Shown one piece after another: positions 16,896-26,901 of a stretch of DNA of 64,000 bases. The DNA lies in contig JABLXJ010000010.1 of the NCBI GenBank assembly GCA_013178125.1, positions 1-64,000 on the forward strand. Direction: 5' to 3'. The notes beneath the pieces are model-generated. The model was given only the letters and a program-made list of their open reading frames with translations. It had not been told where the DNA came from and searched no databases. The translations under genes and the position numbers were made by a program. Position 1 is the first letter of the stretch, and the number at the start of each line of letters is the position of its first letter. Source of the DNA: Bacillota bacterium (lineage in GTDB: Bacteria; Bacillota; SHA-98; Ch115; JABLXJ01).

Positions 16896-17828
16896 TCACG
16901 TTTCCTGAATATCTACTACCTGGCGACGAGCTATGGTCTTCAGGTAAATGGCGGTTATCACGAGGTTTAACACAAACATAACAACACCTATGGCTGAGCC
17001 ATAACCCAACCGGCCTAGCGTAAAAGCCTGCCTGTACATGTTCAATCCTATAATCTCGGTATAGTTGAGAGGGCCACCGCCTGTAAAGGCGTAAACCAGG
17101 CTGAAGATATTGAATGTATATATCGTAATCAGTATGAAATTCGCGAGCATCACAAACTTCATCATGGGCACCGTTACGAATCTGAATACTTCCCATGGCC
17201 TCGCCCCATCAACCTTCGCCGCCTCGTAAAGCTCAAGAGGGATGGATTGCAGCCCGGCAAGTTCGATCACCATGGAAAATGGGGCTCCTTTCCACACATT
17301 TAGTCCAATAGCCGCCACCATAGCCAGGTTGGGGCTTGCGAGCCACGATGGCTGCCCCAGGCCGATCCGTCCAAGGTAATAATTCAAGAGCCCGTAGGTA
17401 TCGTTAAAGATCCATTTCCATGCCGAGACAGCGGTAATATCAGAGATCACCCATGGAAGAAATAGAATGGCACCATATATCCCCCTGAATCTTTCGACCC
17501 TGTTTAGAGCAAGGGCAAACCCGAGGCCTAATACAAACTGGAGCACAATAACCCAGAATACATAAATATAGGTGTTTTTCAGAACCTGTAGGGTTGCTGG
17601 GTCCTTGAAAAAATCTAAATAGTTTCTGACGCCAATGAGACTCCAGACCGGCCTGGCAAGAGAGGCGTTGGTAAGGCTCAAATAAATTGAATAAAGGGCA
17701 GGGTAGATAACGAAAACCCCGATGAAGAAAGCCGCGGGAAGCAAAAATGAAACCACCATAGCAGACTCGCCATTAGATTTGTTGCCTCCAGTCTGCAATT
17801 TACCACTATATCCGCGTCTCTCAATCAT
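16896..17828 (-). CDS. Sugar ABC transporter permease, MalF type
   Basis: A 310-residue permease with about six membrane helices, starting at ATG 17828 after AAGGGGAG; the frame opens at 17882 but the extra 18 residues are Gly/Ser/Pro-rich and unsupported. The EAA motif is LYEAAKVDGARPWEVFRFVTVPMM, and the C-terminal region carries the family's FSLVYAFTGGGPLNYTEIIGLNMYRQAF segment, here cited as GGGP. It pairs with the MalG-type protein encoded immediately downstream to form the membrane channel of the importer. Confidence 0.92.
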   Translation of the reverse strand: MIERRGYSGKLQTGGNKSNGESAMVVSFLLPAAFFIGVFVIYPALYSIYLSLTNASLARPVWSLIGVRNYLDFFKDPATLQVLKNTYIYVFWVIVLQFVLGLGFALALNRVERFRGIYGAILFLPWVISDITAVSAWKWIFNDTYGLLNYYLGRIGLGQPSWLASPNLAMVAAIGLNVWKGAPFSMVIELAGLQSIPLELYEAAKVDGARPWEVFRFVTVPMMKFVMLANFILITIYTFNIFSLVYAFTGGGPLNYTEIIGLNMYRQAFTLGRLGYGSAIGVVMFVLNLVITAIYLKTIARRQVVDIQET

Positions 17829-17991
17829 CTCAAACTCCCCTTCAATTGCCCCGGGTGGGCTGGCGCCGGAGCTGGCTCCCATGGCACCAGCCCACTCTCA
17901 AGCGTCTACTCTACTCTACTACTCTCCGGACTACTCTCCGGTATCTATATTATACTATCCAAAGCCTGGACTACTGGATTAGACTATTAGG

Positions 17992-19287
17992 CTATTTGAT
18001 ATAACCTGCATCCTTTCCGAACTTCACGACCCTGGCTACCGCATCCTCCAGGGCTTTCTCTGCATCCTTACGCCCCATTAGCACCTCCTGGAGGGCCTGG
18101 ACCCACTCGAGCGAGGCCTCAGGGTAGATTGCCACGGTCGGCCGCGTGTTGGCGTAAGGCAGCTGAGAGAGGATGATCTTATCCCACTCTGTCTTTGCAA
18201 ATCGGGAATCAGCTGCAAGGGACTTTTGGACCGGGAAGTAACCCATCTCAAGCATCCGCCTCACATGGAATTCTCCTTTGCCGGCCACCATATTAATTAG
18301 ATCCCATGCAGCCTGATATTTCCTCGGATCCTTGCCAGTGATAGCGATGCCCCATCCGCCCGCATTCACGGCACGCTTGCCCGTCCTCGGGTATATGGGG
18401 TTGGGAGCCAGCCCTATTTTGCCCTTGAGGTCCGGCGCGTGTGCCTCAATGCTCGCGGTCAGCCAAGAACCGTGGAACATCATGGCTGCCTTACCCATAT
18501 CAAAGAACTTCTCAGCATCGTCATAGATCATATTTATAGCTTCCGAGGGTATGGATTTATCATGCCTATACATGCTGGCAAGGAGGTTAAACAAATCCCT
18601 GCTGGTCTGGTTATTGTAGACCGGCATGTTGTTATCATCCACAAAGGACTTCTCCCCAGCCCAGTAGAACCCCAAAAGCACCACAGTGGTATGTTCGCTC
18701 TTTCCCAACGGGAGAACCAACCCGTAACGCTCCGCCTTCCCACCGGGCCCAGCTTTTGTCAGCTTCCGGGCATAGAGCTTGAGCTCATCCCAGGTCTGCG
18801 GGGGACGATCTAACCCGGCCTCCCTGAATAGGTCTTTCCTGTACCAGAGCATAGAATTGAAGGCGGTCTCGGGGACGATCCCATGGATTTTTCCATTATA
18901 GGTCGCAAAAAACGGTGCGTAATAGTCTTCCTTGAGATCCTTGGGGATCAAGTCATCCAGGGGTTGGGTATAACCGTTGGCCGCAAACTCTGCGATCCAA
19001 AATCCATCCAGGGTAATAACATCCGGCTGAGTGCCCTGCCGGCACTGTAAGAGGTATTTGCTCCTGCCTTCAGTGTCCCCCGTGATGAGATCTAGCTTAA
19101 CATCGACGTTGGGGTGGGTTTCCTTAAACTTTGGAAGTATCTCGGTCTGGAACACCCCGGGCTGTCCTGCCTGGGTTGTCATCCACCATGGAGGAACTAC
19201 CACCTTCAAAACTATCTTCTCGGCAGCCATTGCGGTTGGCGCCACCAGAACGAGCACCAGAAGGATCATAAGGGCTTTTTTAAGCAT
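17992..19287 (-). CDS. ABC transporter sugar-binding protein
   Basis: A 431-residue family 1 extracellular solute-binding protein. ATG 19287 is chosen because GGAGGG lies 7 nt upstream; an ATG 15 nt earlier overlaps that site. The signal peptide (LKKALMILLVLVLVAPTAMAA) ends with AMA-A and has no lipobox Cys, so the protein is cleaved by signal peptidase I or stays anchored by another means. The rest has the two-lobe fold, with the usual DVITLDGFWIAEFAANG and AMMFHGSWLTAS signatures. It captures the substrate for the two permeases downstream. The mannosidase in the same operon points to mannosides or N-glycan-like fragments. Confidence 0.92.
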   Translation of the reverse strand: MLKKALMILLVLVLVAPTAMAAEKIVLKVVVPPWWMTTQAGQPGVFQTEILPKFKETHPNVDVKLDLITGDTEGRSKYLLQCRQGTQPDVITLDGFWIAEFAANGYTQPLDDLIPKDLKEDYYAPFFATYNGKIHGIVPETAFNSMLWYRKDLFREAGLDRPPQTWDELKLYARKLTKAGPGGKAERYGLVLPLGKSEHTTVVLLGFYWAGEKSFVDDNNMPVYNNQTSRDLFNLLASMYRHDKSIPSEAINMIYDDAEKFFDMGKAAMMFHGSWLTASIEAHAPDLKGKIGLAPNPIYPRTGKRAVNAGGWGIAITGKDPRKYQAAWDLINMVAGKGEFHVRRMLEMGYFPVQKSLAADSRFAKTEWDKIILSQLPYANTRPTVAIYPEASLEWVQALQEVLMGRKDAEKALEDAVARVVKFGKDAGYIK

Positions 19288-19620
19288 CCCGTTTCCCTCC
19301 ATTTTCGCAAATTTTTCGCAAATTGTTCTTCGCTTTCCAAAGAACCATCCTGCCTGAACCTACACCACACCTCTACTCCGCACCTCTTTGCTTCCATCAC
19401 TTCCACCCATGAGGGGAATACCCCACCCCAGCATATCCAACCGGTGCGATTCCCCGGCATGGTAGACTACATATCCCCCCCTTCCCCTCTCTCTTCCAGG
19501 ACGTTCTTGACACGTCACGTGACACGTCACACAGCGTAAGCCTCGCGCCTCCCCTCCCCTGATGGTACATCTCTGGCCATGTTGCTCCATGTTGTGGCAC
19601 TGCTCACTGCTGTGGAACCG
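19288..19620. other. Gene-free stretch between binding protein and mannosidase
   Basis: No gene is visible. CACGTCACGTGACACGTCAC-like repeats of ACGTG lie around 19510-19530, and short pyrimidine-rich runs follow. A start site for the transporter genes could lie here, but no clear -35/-10 pair is seen. Confidence 0.4.
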
Positions 19621-22473
19621 TTATGGCACACTGTTACCGTTCACCGTCATATATGCGATCTTCTCATATGGCTCCCAGACCTCTGGTTCTTCTCTTTGGG
19701 GCGCATCGATCGAGAGCTCCAGCGTTACAATCGCCGCAGGACCTGCTTTGAATCTCACCTCGTGGCCGTCGATAACAGGTAGATCCCCGGTCGGCACAGG
19801 CTCCTCGGCCAGGTTGGCGAGCCGGGCACTGCGCACCTGGGGCTGGACCCGGATCCTACCCTCAACCTCCTCGCCCCCAAGGTTGTATACCCGGATCACG
19901 AGGGCGCTTTTATCTTCGGCGCGTTTCAGGGCGCTGAGTACGAGGTGCGCAGGCTCTATACTGATGAAGCTACTCACGGGTGGGCCAGCCGGGCCCGCCA
20001 AACAGGCAGGCGCAGGGCCGCCCGAAGCTAATGTGCCTTCTGGCGCGCCAGCAGCCGCGCCAGCAGCTGTAACCTCCCCGCATCCAGTCACCCCGGCGAC
20101 CCAAGATGACCGGGAGTGATATAGCCGGGATTGAGGCCATACCTGCCGTGCGAGAAGGGGAACATTATGGGCAAATGCCTGAATGTATGAGAGCTCCGTC
20201 CGCCAAGTCCCCTGGTGGGGTATTATGGAATAGGCGAAGCTGTGCCTCCCGAGGCATTGCCCCCCGGGGGCGTGGAATCTGTAGCCGTCGCGGCCCTTCC
20301 GCGTCAGGAGATCGAACCGGGCTATACGGTCCACGCAGCGCAGGAGTGTAAGGGCTATTGTACCCTGCCCATCATCTTTGACCTCGTACTCGGTCAGGCC
20401 CGCAGCAGCTATAGTCAGACCGCGCTCCCCATCGCTCACATCCACAAATTCCCGGAAAGGATGGGTCGGCGTGGGATTTTCGACCCAACCACCCGCGGGC
20501 GGGAGCTTCACAGGGCGAGCCACCACATCGAACGGGCTCCCGGCATATGAATGGCTTGAGGAAATACCTGAGGGGAAGAGCACCCTGAGGCGGTGATCCC
20601 GCACCCTATTGTCAAACTCCGTGACTACGTTCAGCCTCCGCGACCTCGCCGTCAGGGTTACATAGGAGACGACATCACAGGCTACCATATTCTCGCTCCT
20701 GGACCGCCGGTCATGAGTAAGACCTTCAGGCAGCTTCAAGACCCCTGCGATCTTGAAGGTAACCTTAACTGGCCCATTCTCTACGAGCGCAATCACCGGC
20801 TTCTCGCCCATGCCGAAAAATACAGTATCATGCAGCGGGTATGAGTAGGTGTATTCATCCCCGGCATCCCCGCTATCCTCGAACATATTACAGCGGCTGT
20901 ACCGGGCCCCCGTGCTCTTGTCCGTTACCACAAGGCTCCCATCCTCTGAGATCTCCACCTTGAGAAACTCATTTTCGGCCCAATTTGGCCCCGAGGATAG
21001 GCCATAGCTGCCAACGGCACCCCGGTGGGCACCCTGGGGCGTAACCGCATATATCTTGTACCCGCAGGCGGGGACGTCCTCCGCTAGAAAGGAGAATGTC
21101 AGGCGCCGGATCTTCTCAACTCTCGGGCGCGCCCACGGATTCACGACCAATCTCTCGGTATCCTCCACGCTCATGACCTGACACGGCAACACCCTGCCCT
21201 CCGGGTCCCTGACCGCTGGCGAGTCCACCTCCCCGTTCCATGGTATGTCGACGGATGCGGTAACTACATCGGTGCGCTTCCACCCCAGGGCGTTGTAGAT
21301 AAAGAGTCCAACCTCATCTCCGGCCTTGACAGGGCTCTCCACCGTGGCAGATATGGTATCCACGCAGCGCTCGACTATTTCCTCTCCCATCTCCCTCGCC
21401 CAGGCAAAACGCGTCATCATCTGTTCGTGGACAGGGTCGACGCTGCACCCGCATATACTATCATGAGGGTGGTTCTGAAGCAGGTATTCCCATGCCTTCC
21501 AGAGATGAGCCCTGGGGTAACACCCCGTCTTGCTCCACATAATGGCCGCCATGGGCTCGGCCCACCTTTCCATGAGCCTCTCGACCTCGAAATTAACCTG
21601 TTTCAGGTACATTCTCGTCGAGATGGTCCCCGCCAGGATATTCATAAACTGGTTATCCCGCAGTTCGCCTTTGAATGTATCCAGGGATGGGCCTGCCTCC
21701 CTCACCTTCTGGATGTATTCAATAAGGCTCGAGTGTTTAAATTCCATGTCGGGGAACAGCTCCGCCGCCGTCGCCAGAATGCTGGAGAGATCGGGCTGGG
21801 GCTCCAGGTGGTCACACCCGTTCATCAAGAGAAGATTCTGGGTCGAGGCATGCTTAATGAGGAGGTCCAGAATGGGCCTGAGCCGGGCGCGAAGCTTCTC
21901 AGGATCGGCCGGGAGGTCCGCGCCATAGCAGTAGCCACCTTCATCAGGCATGTGTATGGTCAGCACCCTGGAACCATCGGGCGCCTCCCAGTAAAACTCC
22001 GACTTGATATCCCCCCCTATGCCGCGCCAGAGGAGGGCTGTATCCAGCCCGAAACCTGCGAAGACCTGGGGCAATTGGGAGATATGGCCGAAGCAATCAG
22101 GCACATAGCCCACCTTCATGGTCTGCCCGAACTCCCTTGAAACCCTATGGCCGAGGAGGAGGTTACGAATTGTTGCCTCGCCGCTCACGAGGAACTCATC
22201 GGGCAATATATACCAGGGGCCTACAAGTATGCGCCCCTCCTGGATATACTTCTTGAGCACATCTCTCTTCTCGGGCCTCAGCTCGAGATAGTCCTGCAAT
22301 ACTATGGTTTGCCCATCGAGATGAAAGTGTGTGTAGTTTTGATCCTTATCGAGGATATCCAGCAGGTGATCAATTAAATCCACAAGCCTGAACCTGAAGA
22401 GCTGAAATGGAAGATACCATTCACGGTCCCAGTGGGTGTGCGAAATCGTGTGGACTTCATATCGCTTGCCCAT
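19621..22473 (-). CDS. Alpha-mannosidase, GH38
   Basis: A 950-residue glycoside hydrolase family 38 enzyme. The N-terminal catalytic domain has the zinc motif HTHWDREW (His-12 or His-14 and Asp-16) and the segment VPDCFGHISQLPQV, which carries the catalytic nucleophile Asp in this family; the helical linker and large C-terminal beta-sandwich domains follow. It has no signal peptide, so it works in the cytoplasm on imported mannosides. ATG 22473 follows AGAGGAGA at 6 nt. The length agrees with bacterial GH38 proteins (850-1050). A short low-complexity insert rich in Ala and Gly (around residues 785-830) is unusual. It is the first structural gene after the regulator and gives the operon its likely substrate. 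Confidence 0.95.
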   Translation of the reverse strand: MGKRYEVHTISHTHWDREWYLPFQLFRFRLVDLIDHLLDILDKDQNYTHFHLDGQTIVLQDYLELRPEKRDVLKKYIQEGRILVGPWYILPDEFLVSGEATIRNLLLGHRVSREFGQTMKVGYVPDCFGHISQLPQVFAGFGLDTALLWRGIGGDIKSEFYWEAPDGSRVLTIHMPDEGGYCYGADLPADPEKLRARLRPILDLLIKHASTQNLLLMNGCDHLEPQPDLSSILATAAELFPDMEFKHSSLIEYIQKVREAGPSLDTFKGELRDNQFMNILAGTISTRMYLKQVNFEVERLMERWAEPMAAIMWSKTGCYPRAHLWKAWEYLLQNHPHDSICGCSVDPVHEQMMTRFAWAREMGEEIVERCVDTISATVESPVKAGDEVGLFIYNALGWKRTDVVTASVDIPWNGEVDSPAVRDPEGRVLPCQVMSVEDTERLVVNPWARPRVEKIRRLTFSFLAEDVPACGYKIYAVTPQGAHRGAVGSYGLSSGPNWAENEFLKVEISEDGSLVVTDKSTGARYSRCNMFEDSGDAGDEYTYSYPLHDTVFFGMGEKPVIALVENGPVKVTFKIAGVLKLPEGLTHDRRSRSENMVACDVVSYVTLTARSRRLNVVTEFDNRVRDHRLRVLFPSGISSSHSYAGSPFDVVARPVKLPPAGGWVENPTPTHPFREFVDVSDGERGLTIAAAGLTEYEVKDDGQGTIALTLLRCVDRIARFDLLTRKGRDGYRFHAPGGQCLGRHSFAYSIIPHQGTWRTELSYIQAFAHNVPLLARQVWPQSRLYHSRSSWVAGVTGCGEVTAAGAAAGAPEGTLASGGPAPACLAGPAGPPVSSFISIEPAHLVLSALKRAEDKSALVIRVYNLGGEEVEGRIRVQPQVRSARLANLAEEPVPTGDLPVIDGHEVRFKAGPAAIVTLELSIDAPQREEPEVWEPYEKIAYMTVNGNSVP

Positions 22474-22554
22474 AATTGTTCTCCTCTCATCCCGGGTGTG
22501 ATGCGATCTTCAACTCATTACCAAATTGATCATCATCATCATTATCATTGATCA

Positions 22555-23730
22555 TCATCCGACCGCTTTTTTAACTAAGCCAGCAGCTGCGTTCGAAGCC
22601 GTATTACACCCGCAGGACTCGCGGAGCATAAGCTTGTAAGGGATTCTCACCACAATATCGGAGTCGTTTCCCATGCCCTTTTCCTCTATGCGCCTGATAA
22701 TGAGCTCGACGGCCTTACGGCTGAGCATCTCGGGGTTCTGGTCGAATGATGTAAGCTGCGGGTGAAGCAGGGGGTCTATATCCATATCGCAAAATCCTAT
22801 TATGGCAAGATCACCCGGTATGGCTAGCCCGAGCTCTCTGCATACGCTGTAAAACTTTATCGCAGTATAATCATTATTGGTGATTACCGCCTCCAGGTCG
22901 TCATTCTCAGTAAGGTATTCTGCTATGCGGACCTTGTCAGCTTGAAGCAATTGCTCATACTTCAGGCCAGGGGCGACAGCTACCTTATCCACTATGCGTT
23001 TTGCGGGCACGGAGAGGCCTTTCTCCTGAAGGGCAGCCGTGAGCCCCGCAATGCGACCCAGTGTAGGGGTCATGGCCGCCCTGTCGCAATTGAAGAAGCC
23101 TATTCGCGTGTAGCCGTGCTCCATAAGGTGGACAGCTGCCTGGTAGCCCCCGTCGAAATCCTCTCCTATGACTCTATCGCCGTGTAGACCTTCGATGTAG
23201 CGATCAATAAAGACGAATGGGATGCCCTGTTCAAGGAACATATTGAGATCTTTCTCTTCCGGGGGACAATCAGCGGTGTAGAGGATTATGCCGGCGACGC
23301 CCTCGTCGATCAATTGGGTTATCTTCTCCTCCTCGACCTTCTGGTCGTGTTCTGTATGGCAAAGGATAAGGGCTATGTCGCGCTGGGCGAGGGCTGACTC
23401 CACGCCGATCACGATTCTGCTCAAAAAGGTATCCGAAATAAAGGGAAGGACCAGGCCAACCTTGGCGCGCTTTACAATGCCAGGAGACTCGTTAAGTTTT
23501 ATCGGGTCCTCCACGAAGGTCCCCTTGCCCTGGACCTGGTATATTACCCCCTGAATAGCCAGGTCGTTTAATGCGCGCCTTACGGTGCCGCGGCTTGCTG
23601 AGAACATCCTGCAAAGCTCGGCTTCAGATGGAATCATGTTGTGGGGCCTGTAATTCTTGTCGTTGATCTGCTGGATAATGAACTGCTTTATTTCCTCGTG
23701 TTTAGGGAGGTATCTTTTCAATATTGCCAT
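22555..23730 (-). CDS. GntR/LacI-type sugar-responsive regulator
   Basis: A 391-residue regulator built like AraR: an N-terminal GntR winged helix (about residues 8-75, with PSEAELCRMFSASRGTVRRALNDL) joined to a LacI-type periplasmic-binding-protein effector domain (about 90-375). It probably represses the mannosidase/ABC operon until a sugar ligand binds. The gene lies upstream of, and on the same strand as, that operon. The ATG at 23730 has a weak ribosome-binding site. The palindrome ATACATGTAT at 23747-23756 overlaps its own promoter region, which suggests autoregulation. The closest known architecture is B. subtilis AraR, but the ligand here cannot be read from sequence. Confidence 0.9.
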   Translation of the reverse strand: MAILKRYLPKHEEIKQFIIQQINDKNYRPHNMIPSEAELCRMFSASRGTVRRALNDLAIQGVIYQVQGKGTFVEDPIKLNESPGIVKRAKVGLVLPFISDTFLSRIVIGVESALAQRDIALILCHTEHDQKVEEEKITQLIDEGVAGIILYTADCPPEEKDLNMFLEQGIPFVFIDRYIEGLHGDRVIGEDFDGGYQAAVHLMEHGYTRIGFFNCDRAAMTPTLGRIAGLTAALQEKGLSVPAKRIVDKVAVAPGLKYEQLLQADKVRIAEYLTENDDLEAVITNNDYTAIKFYSVCRELGLAIPGDLAIIGFCDMDIDPLLHPQLTSFDQNPEMLSRKAVELIIRRIEEKGMGNDSDIVVRIPYKLMLRESCGCNTASNAAAGLVKKAVG

Positions 23731-23740
23731 TTGAGTACAC

Positions 23741-23760
23741 CTGTATATACATGTATGTTT
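23741..23760. promoter_or_regulatory. Candidate operator of the GntR/LacI-type regulator
   Basis: A perfect 10-bp palindrome ATACATGTAT at 23747-23756 within alternating TA-rich DNA, 17-26 nt before the regulator's start codon. It resembles the palindromic, TGTA-containing operators of AraR-type proteins. Confidence 0.45.
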
Positions 23761-23806
23761 AAGCTAATGATAGCATAGCTTGAGAGATATATCAAGACAG
23801 GAATAA

Positions 23807-23851
23807 CAAAGGAATCCGCCACGTTTTGGTTAAATCGGGCGGATTCCTTTG
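23807..23851 (-). terminator. Terminator of the aldo/keto reductase gene
   Basis: A 14-bp perfect stem, CAAAGGAATCCGCC (23807-23820) with GGCGGATTCCTTTG (23838-23851) and a 17-nt loop. It lies 33 nt past the reductase stop. On the minus strand TTATTCC follows, a weak U-tract. Confidence 0.65.
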
Positions 23852-23883
23852 ATTAAATCGGCAAACCTCATCGCCTTCGGCCA

Positions 23884-24837
23884 TCACGCCAGCCGCAGAG
23901 CGAATTCTGGGCACACAGGGTTACAGTAGCCGCATAGAATGCATCTTTCGCGGTCGACCGATACTTTATCGCCTTCCAAATAAAGCGCTCCATTGGGGCA
24001 TGTCTCCACGCACGTCCCACAGCCCCTACAGGCGTTTCGGATGATCACGAGCTTCTTCGTTTCCCGCCTGCACCTGGCCTTGAGCTCCTCAGGGACGACC
24101 TGGTTCCGGAAAACCCTGAGGTCATATTCCAGTTCCTGCAGGCTCACCACGCCAACTGCCACGGACATGACACCCGGCAGGTTACGGACGAAGTTCAACG
24201 CGTCCTCTACATCATCGATTAGATGCCCACCCGCGAGGGCCTTCATGGCATAGACGCCCTTGCCTGCCTCTGCAGCAGCGCGGATGGCACGGGCCATATC
24301 CTCCACAGTACCGTCAATTATCCCCAGACCCGCCTTGTTTATGAGCGGGAAGATCACATCTATGTCGGACCGCTCGAGCGCGGCATAGACCGTCTCGACT
24401 ACGTGGGTTGAGATGCCTACGGCCCTTATCTTCCCCTTTTCCTTGTAATCGATAAGGCATTGAAAAGCGCCGGCGCGCTCGGCGAAAACGGTGCGAGTCG
24501 CCCGTGGCGCGTGAAGATGGAATATATCTATGCAAGGGAGCTGCAACTCATCGAGGGCCATCTGCACGCTTCTCTGCATATCCTCGTAAGAGCTAACTGG
24601 GGACTTTGTTGCTATGACCGCCTTGCCTTCGAACCCTTTTAGAGCTTCGCGGATGTGGGGGTAGGTCTTGTAGCCCTCGGCGGTATCGATGAAGTTAATG
24701 CCCTCGTTGAGCGCCTTTCGAATCAACTCGGATGCGGCGTGTAGCGGTATGTCGGCCTGAGTGGGGCCCATCGGGAGAGCCCCGAAGCAAAACTCAGTAA
24801 CCTCGATGCCTGTGCGACCTAGTATTGTGGTTCTCAT
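23884..24837 (-). CDS. Aldo/keto reductase with C-terminal 2[4Fe-4S] ferredoxin domain
   Basis: A 317-residue fusion. Residues 1-255 form the aldo/keto reductase barrel (start MRTTILGRTGIEVTEFCFG; catalytic Asp in FIDTAEGY and a Lys in VIATKSP). Residues 262-317 carry two ferredoxin motifs, CRGCGTCVETCPNG and CILCGYCNPVCPEF. This architecture is common in anaerobes and suggests electron exchange with ferredoxin rather than, or besides, NAD(P)H. The substrate is unknown. ATG 24837 follows AGGAGG at 13 nt. It precedes the mannosidase regulator on the same strand, with a terminator between them, so it is probably a separate unit. Confidence 0.92.
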   Translation of the reverse strand: MRTTILGRTGIEVTEFCFGALPMGPTQADIPLHAASELIRKALNEGINFIDTAEGYKTYPHIREALKGFEGKAVIATKSPVSSYEDMQRSVQMALDELQLPCIDIFHLHAPRATRTVFAERAGAFQCLIDYKEKGKIRAVGISTHVVETVYAALERSDIDVIFPLINKAGLGIIDGTVEDMARAIRAAAEAGKGVYAMKALAGGHLIDDVEDALNFVRNLPGVMSVAVGVVSLQELEYDLRVFRNQVVPEELKARCRRETKKLVIIRNACRGCGTCVETCPNGALYLEGDKVSVDRERCILCGYCNPVCPEFALRLA

Positions 24838-24878
24838 GCAGGTCTTAGTGCCTCCTATATGATATTTACAGTCTCCAT

Positions 24879-25319
24879 TTACAGTCTCCAGATTTCCTTA
24901 TCTGCGCACATTATCTCGTTTTGGCGCAGCAGCGCCTCTGCGTTATTATCGAAGCCGCTTGCGCTATAGAAGATGTAGTACCCTTTTATCCCAAGCTCCT
25001 GAGCGGTCTCCTTTACCCTCAGGAACTCCTCGACCTCATTCCGGCCTATCTTTCTATCATAAGTCTTTACACTGATTAGGAGGTCCTGGCCCTCCTCGAG
25101 GCTCCTCGCCCATATGTCTATCTCGTGCTCCCTGCCACCCTCGAGATTTACCTTGATGGGCTTAACCTCCCGGTACGAGGTGAATTCGGCGCCCTCCTGG
25201 TAGTTATACACCTTGTCCCTGAGGCGGGCACCCTCCTTCCTGTACTCCTCAAACCTCAGGTAGCGCATTAAGAGGTATTCCAGGATGTGACCCTTGTGAT
25301 AGCTATCCCGGCCCTTCAC
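24879..25319 (-). pseudogene. PD-(D/E)XK nuclease-like part of a broken ATPase gene
   Basis: The third fragment of the gene that begins at 26637. The 146-residue frame has EIDIWARSLEEGQDLLISVKTYD, an E/D...D...V-K pattern typical of PD-(D/E)XK nucleases (Mrr/DUF234-like). The frame continues readable upstream of GTG 25319 as ELKRELRKVKGRD, which joins the preceding fragment if one base is restored near 25340. The domain would be the effector end of the protein. No separate ribosome-binding site supports an independent start. Confidence 0.7.
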
Positions 25320-25336
25320 CTTCCGAAGCTCCCGCT

Positions 25337-25621
25337 TTAGTTCTCTATCTCTTCCTTCTGCCTCTTCCTCTCCTCGGCAAGGGTATCCTCGAGGGGGAGG
25401 TTTTCTATCTCCTCTTCATACTTATACCTGAATACCTTGTAGAAGATGTCGTCCCTCATCCCCCGGTACCTCAGGCTCGTGCTCCCTTCCGCTATGAGGT
25501 CCCCTTTGACTAGCATCTGGAGCTTCTCCTCGGCCTGCCGGTCATTGTAATCGAGCTTGAGGTTCTCTATGATCTCCTGCCTGGTCCACTCCTTATCCCG
25601 GTTCTTTGAGAGAAAGAGCAC
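25337..25621 (-). pseudogene. Winged-helix part of a broken ATPase gene
   Basis: The second fragment: 94 residues with a winged-helix domain (WTRQEIIENLKLDYNDRQAEEKLQMLVKGDLI) and an acidic coiled tail. The readable frame extends upstream of the GTG at 25621 as DDINAKKIVLFLS, matching the end of the ATPase fragment if one base is restored near 25647. It ends at TAA 25337-25339, where one extra C would read on into the nuclease-like part. It is therefore the middle of one gene and not a separate regulator. Confidence 0.7.
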
Positions 25622-25635
25622 TATCTTCTTGGCAT

Positions 25636-26637
25636 TTATGTCATCACCTGAGCAAGGGTCCTGCCTATATACTCAAGCCATGTACCGTAAATAGTCCCCT
25701 TCCTGAGCTCATACTCTAAAGTATCAAGAAGCCCATCCACCGTGGTGAGGTCCTTATGCTTATACGTGCTCCTTATGACAGCGCTTATATAGAACGGGTC
25801 TGAGTCCACAAGCTTATTGAGGTATACAGCTACATCCTCTCCCACAGGCACCCCTGTTATGAGGCTATAGTTCAAAACAGCCTCGAGGCCCTCCTCCTCT
25901 GTGAGGTTTCCGAGCTCCATCTCAATGAACCTGCCGGGTAGCTGCATATGGATTATGTTCTTGAGCCAACTTACCCAGCTGCCAGTCACGAGCAGGGGGG
26001 CTATCTTGGACTCTGCAAGGGAGAGATATGAGCCCGCGAGGTCATTTATCCTGATGGTACACGCCTTATCCCTGTATATCTCACTATTCAGGAACTGGAA
26101 CTCGTCTATGATTTGCACTATGTAGTCCCCGGTTACGCTTGCTATCCTGTGGGGCGCAGCCTGCGCGTGATCCCATATTATATCTACAAGGCTCTCCTTT
26201 TCGAGGACGGATTTGAAGGCCCGGATGTTATCTACGACTTTCTTGAGCCCGAGCTCATCCGCTTTAGCCTCGAGGACATCTAGTGACTTGGGTTCCCTAT
26301 AGAGCTCGATATCTCTGCTCTTAAACCCGATATATTGAGACATAAAGGCCCTATAGAAGATATCTGCAAAATCTACAACCCACTTGCTCCCCTCTTTTAC
26401 CTCAAAGTAAAATGGGATGACCTTCCCGTTCTGGGTGTAGACGATATTGCAGAACCTCTCTACAAGGGCTGTCTTGCCCTTCTTCCTCCGGGAGAGCAGG
26501 GCCGTGGAGCGGGAGAGCTTTCGGGGTACATTCCCCACCCATTCCTCGAGAAATGAGAGCTCGTCCCGCCTTCCCACAAAGAGCTCAGGCTGGCCTATCC
26601 TCTCTTCTATCGCATGGATCAGGTCTTTTTGGTGCAT
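25636..26637 (-). pseudogene. ATPase_2-type P-loop ATPase, N-terminal part of a broken gene
   Basis: A 333-residue fragment of an archaeal-type STAND-like ATPase. The P-loop is atypical (ALLSRRKKGKTALVERF, with RRKKGKT in place of GxxxxGKT), and IIDEFQFLN is the Walker B. A LVTGSWVSWL sensor segment follows. ATG 26637 follows GGGGAGGGG. Together with the two downstream fragments it would form a protein of about 585 residues: ATPase, winged helix, PD-(D/E)XK nuclease. Such proteins are common in thermophilic archaea and Bacillota, and have unknown but probably defence- or mobile-element-related roles. Two single-base deletions split it here. Confidence 0.78.
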
Positions 26638-26901
26638 ATCACACGACCCCTCCCCGTCAGTCAGCCAGGGGTATTATATGGTTATACGTAAGGTTACAAC
26701 TAGCGAACCCGAGACAATCTTAGGGCCCGGCACGAAGCTGGAATTGGATGACATCTTCATTCTATACTACAAATACATCTTCTTCAAGGCTCAACCCAAT
26801 TTTCAACTTTTCGGTTAGATCGTTTGTATGGTCGGTTGCTATACCATCGGCTGCTGGGTTATACTACGATCAAGGGAAGCCTTTATGAGGAGTGGTGTAG
26901 T

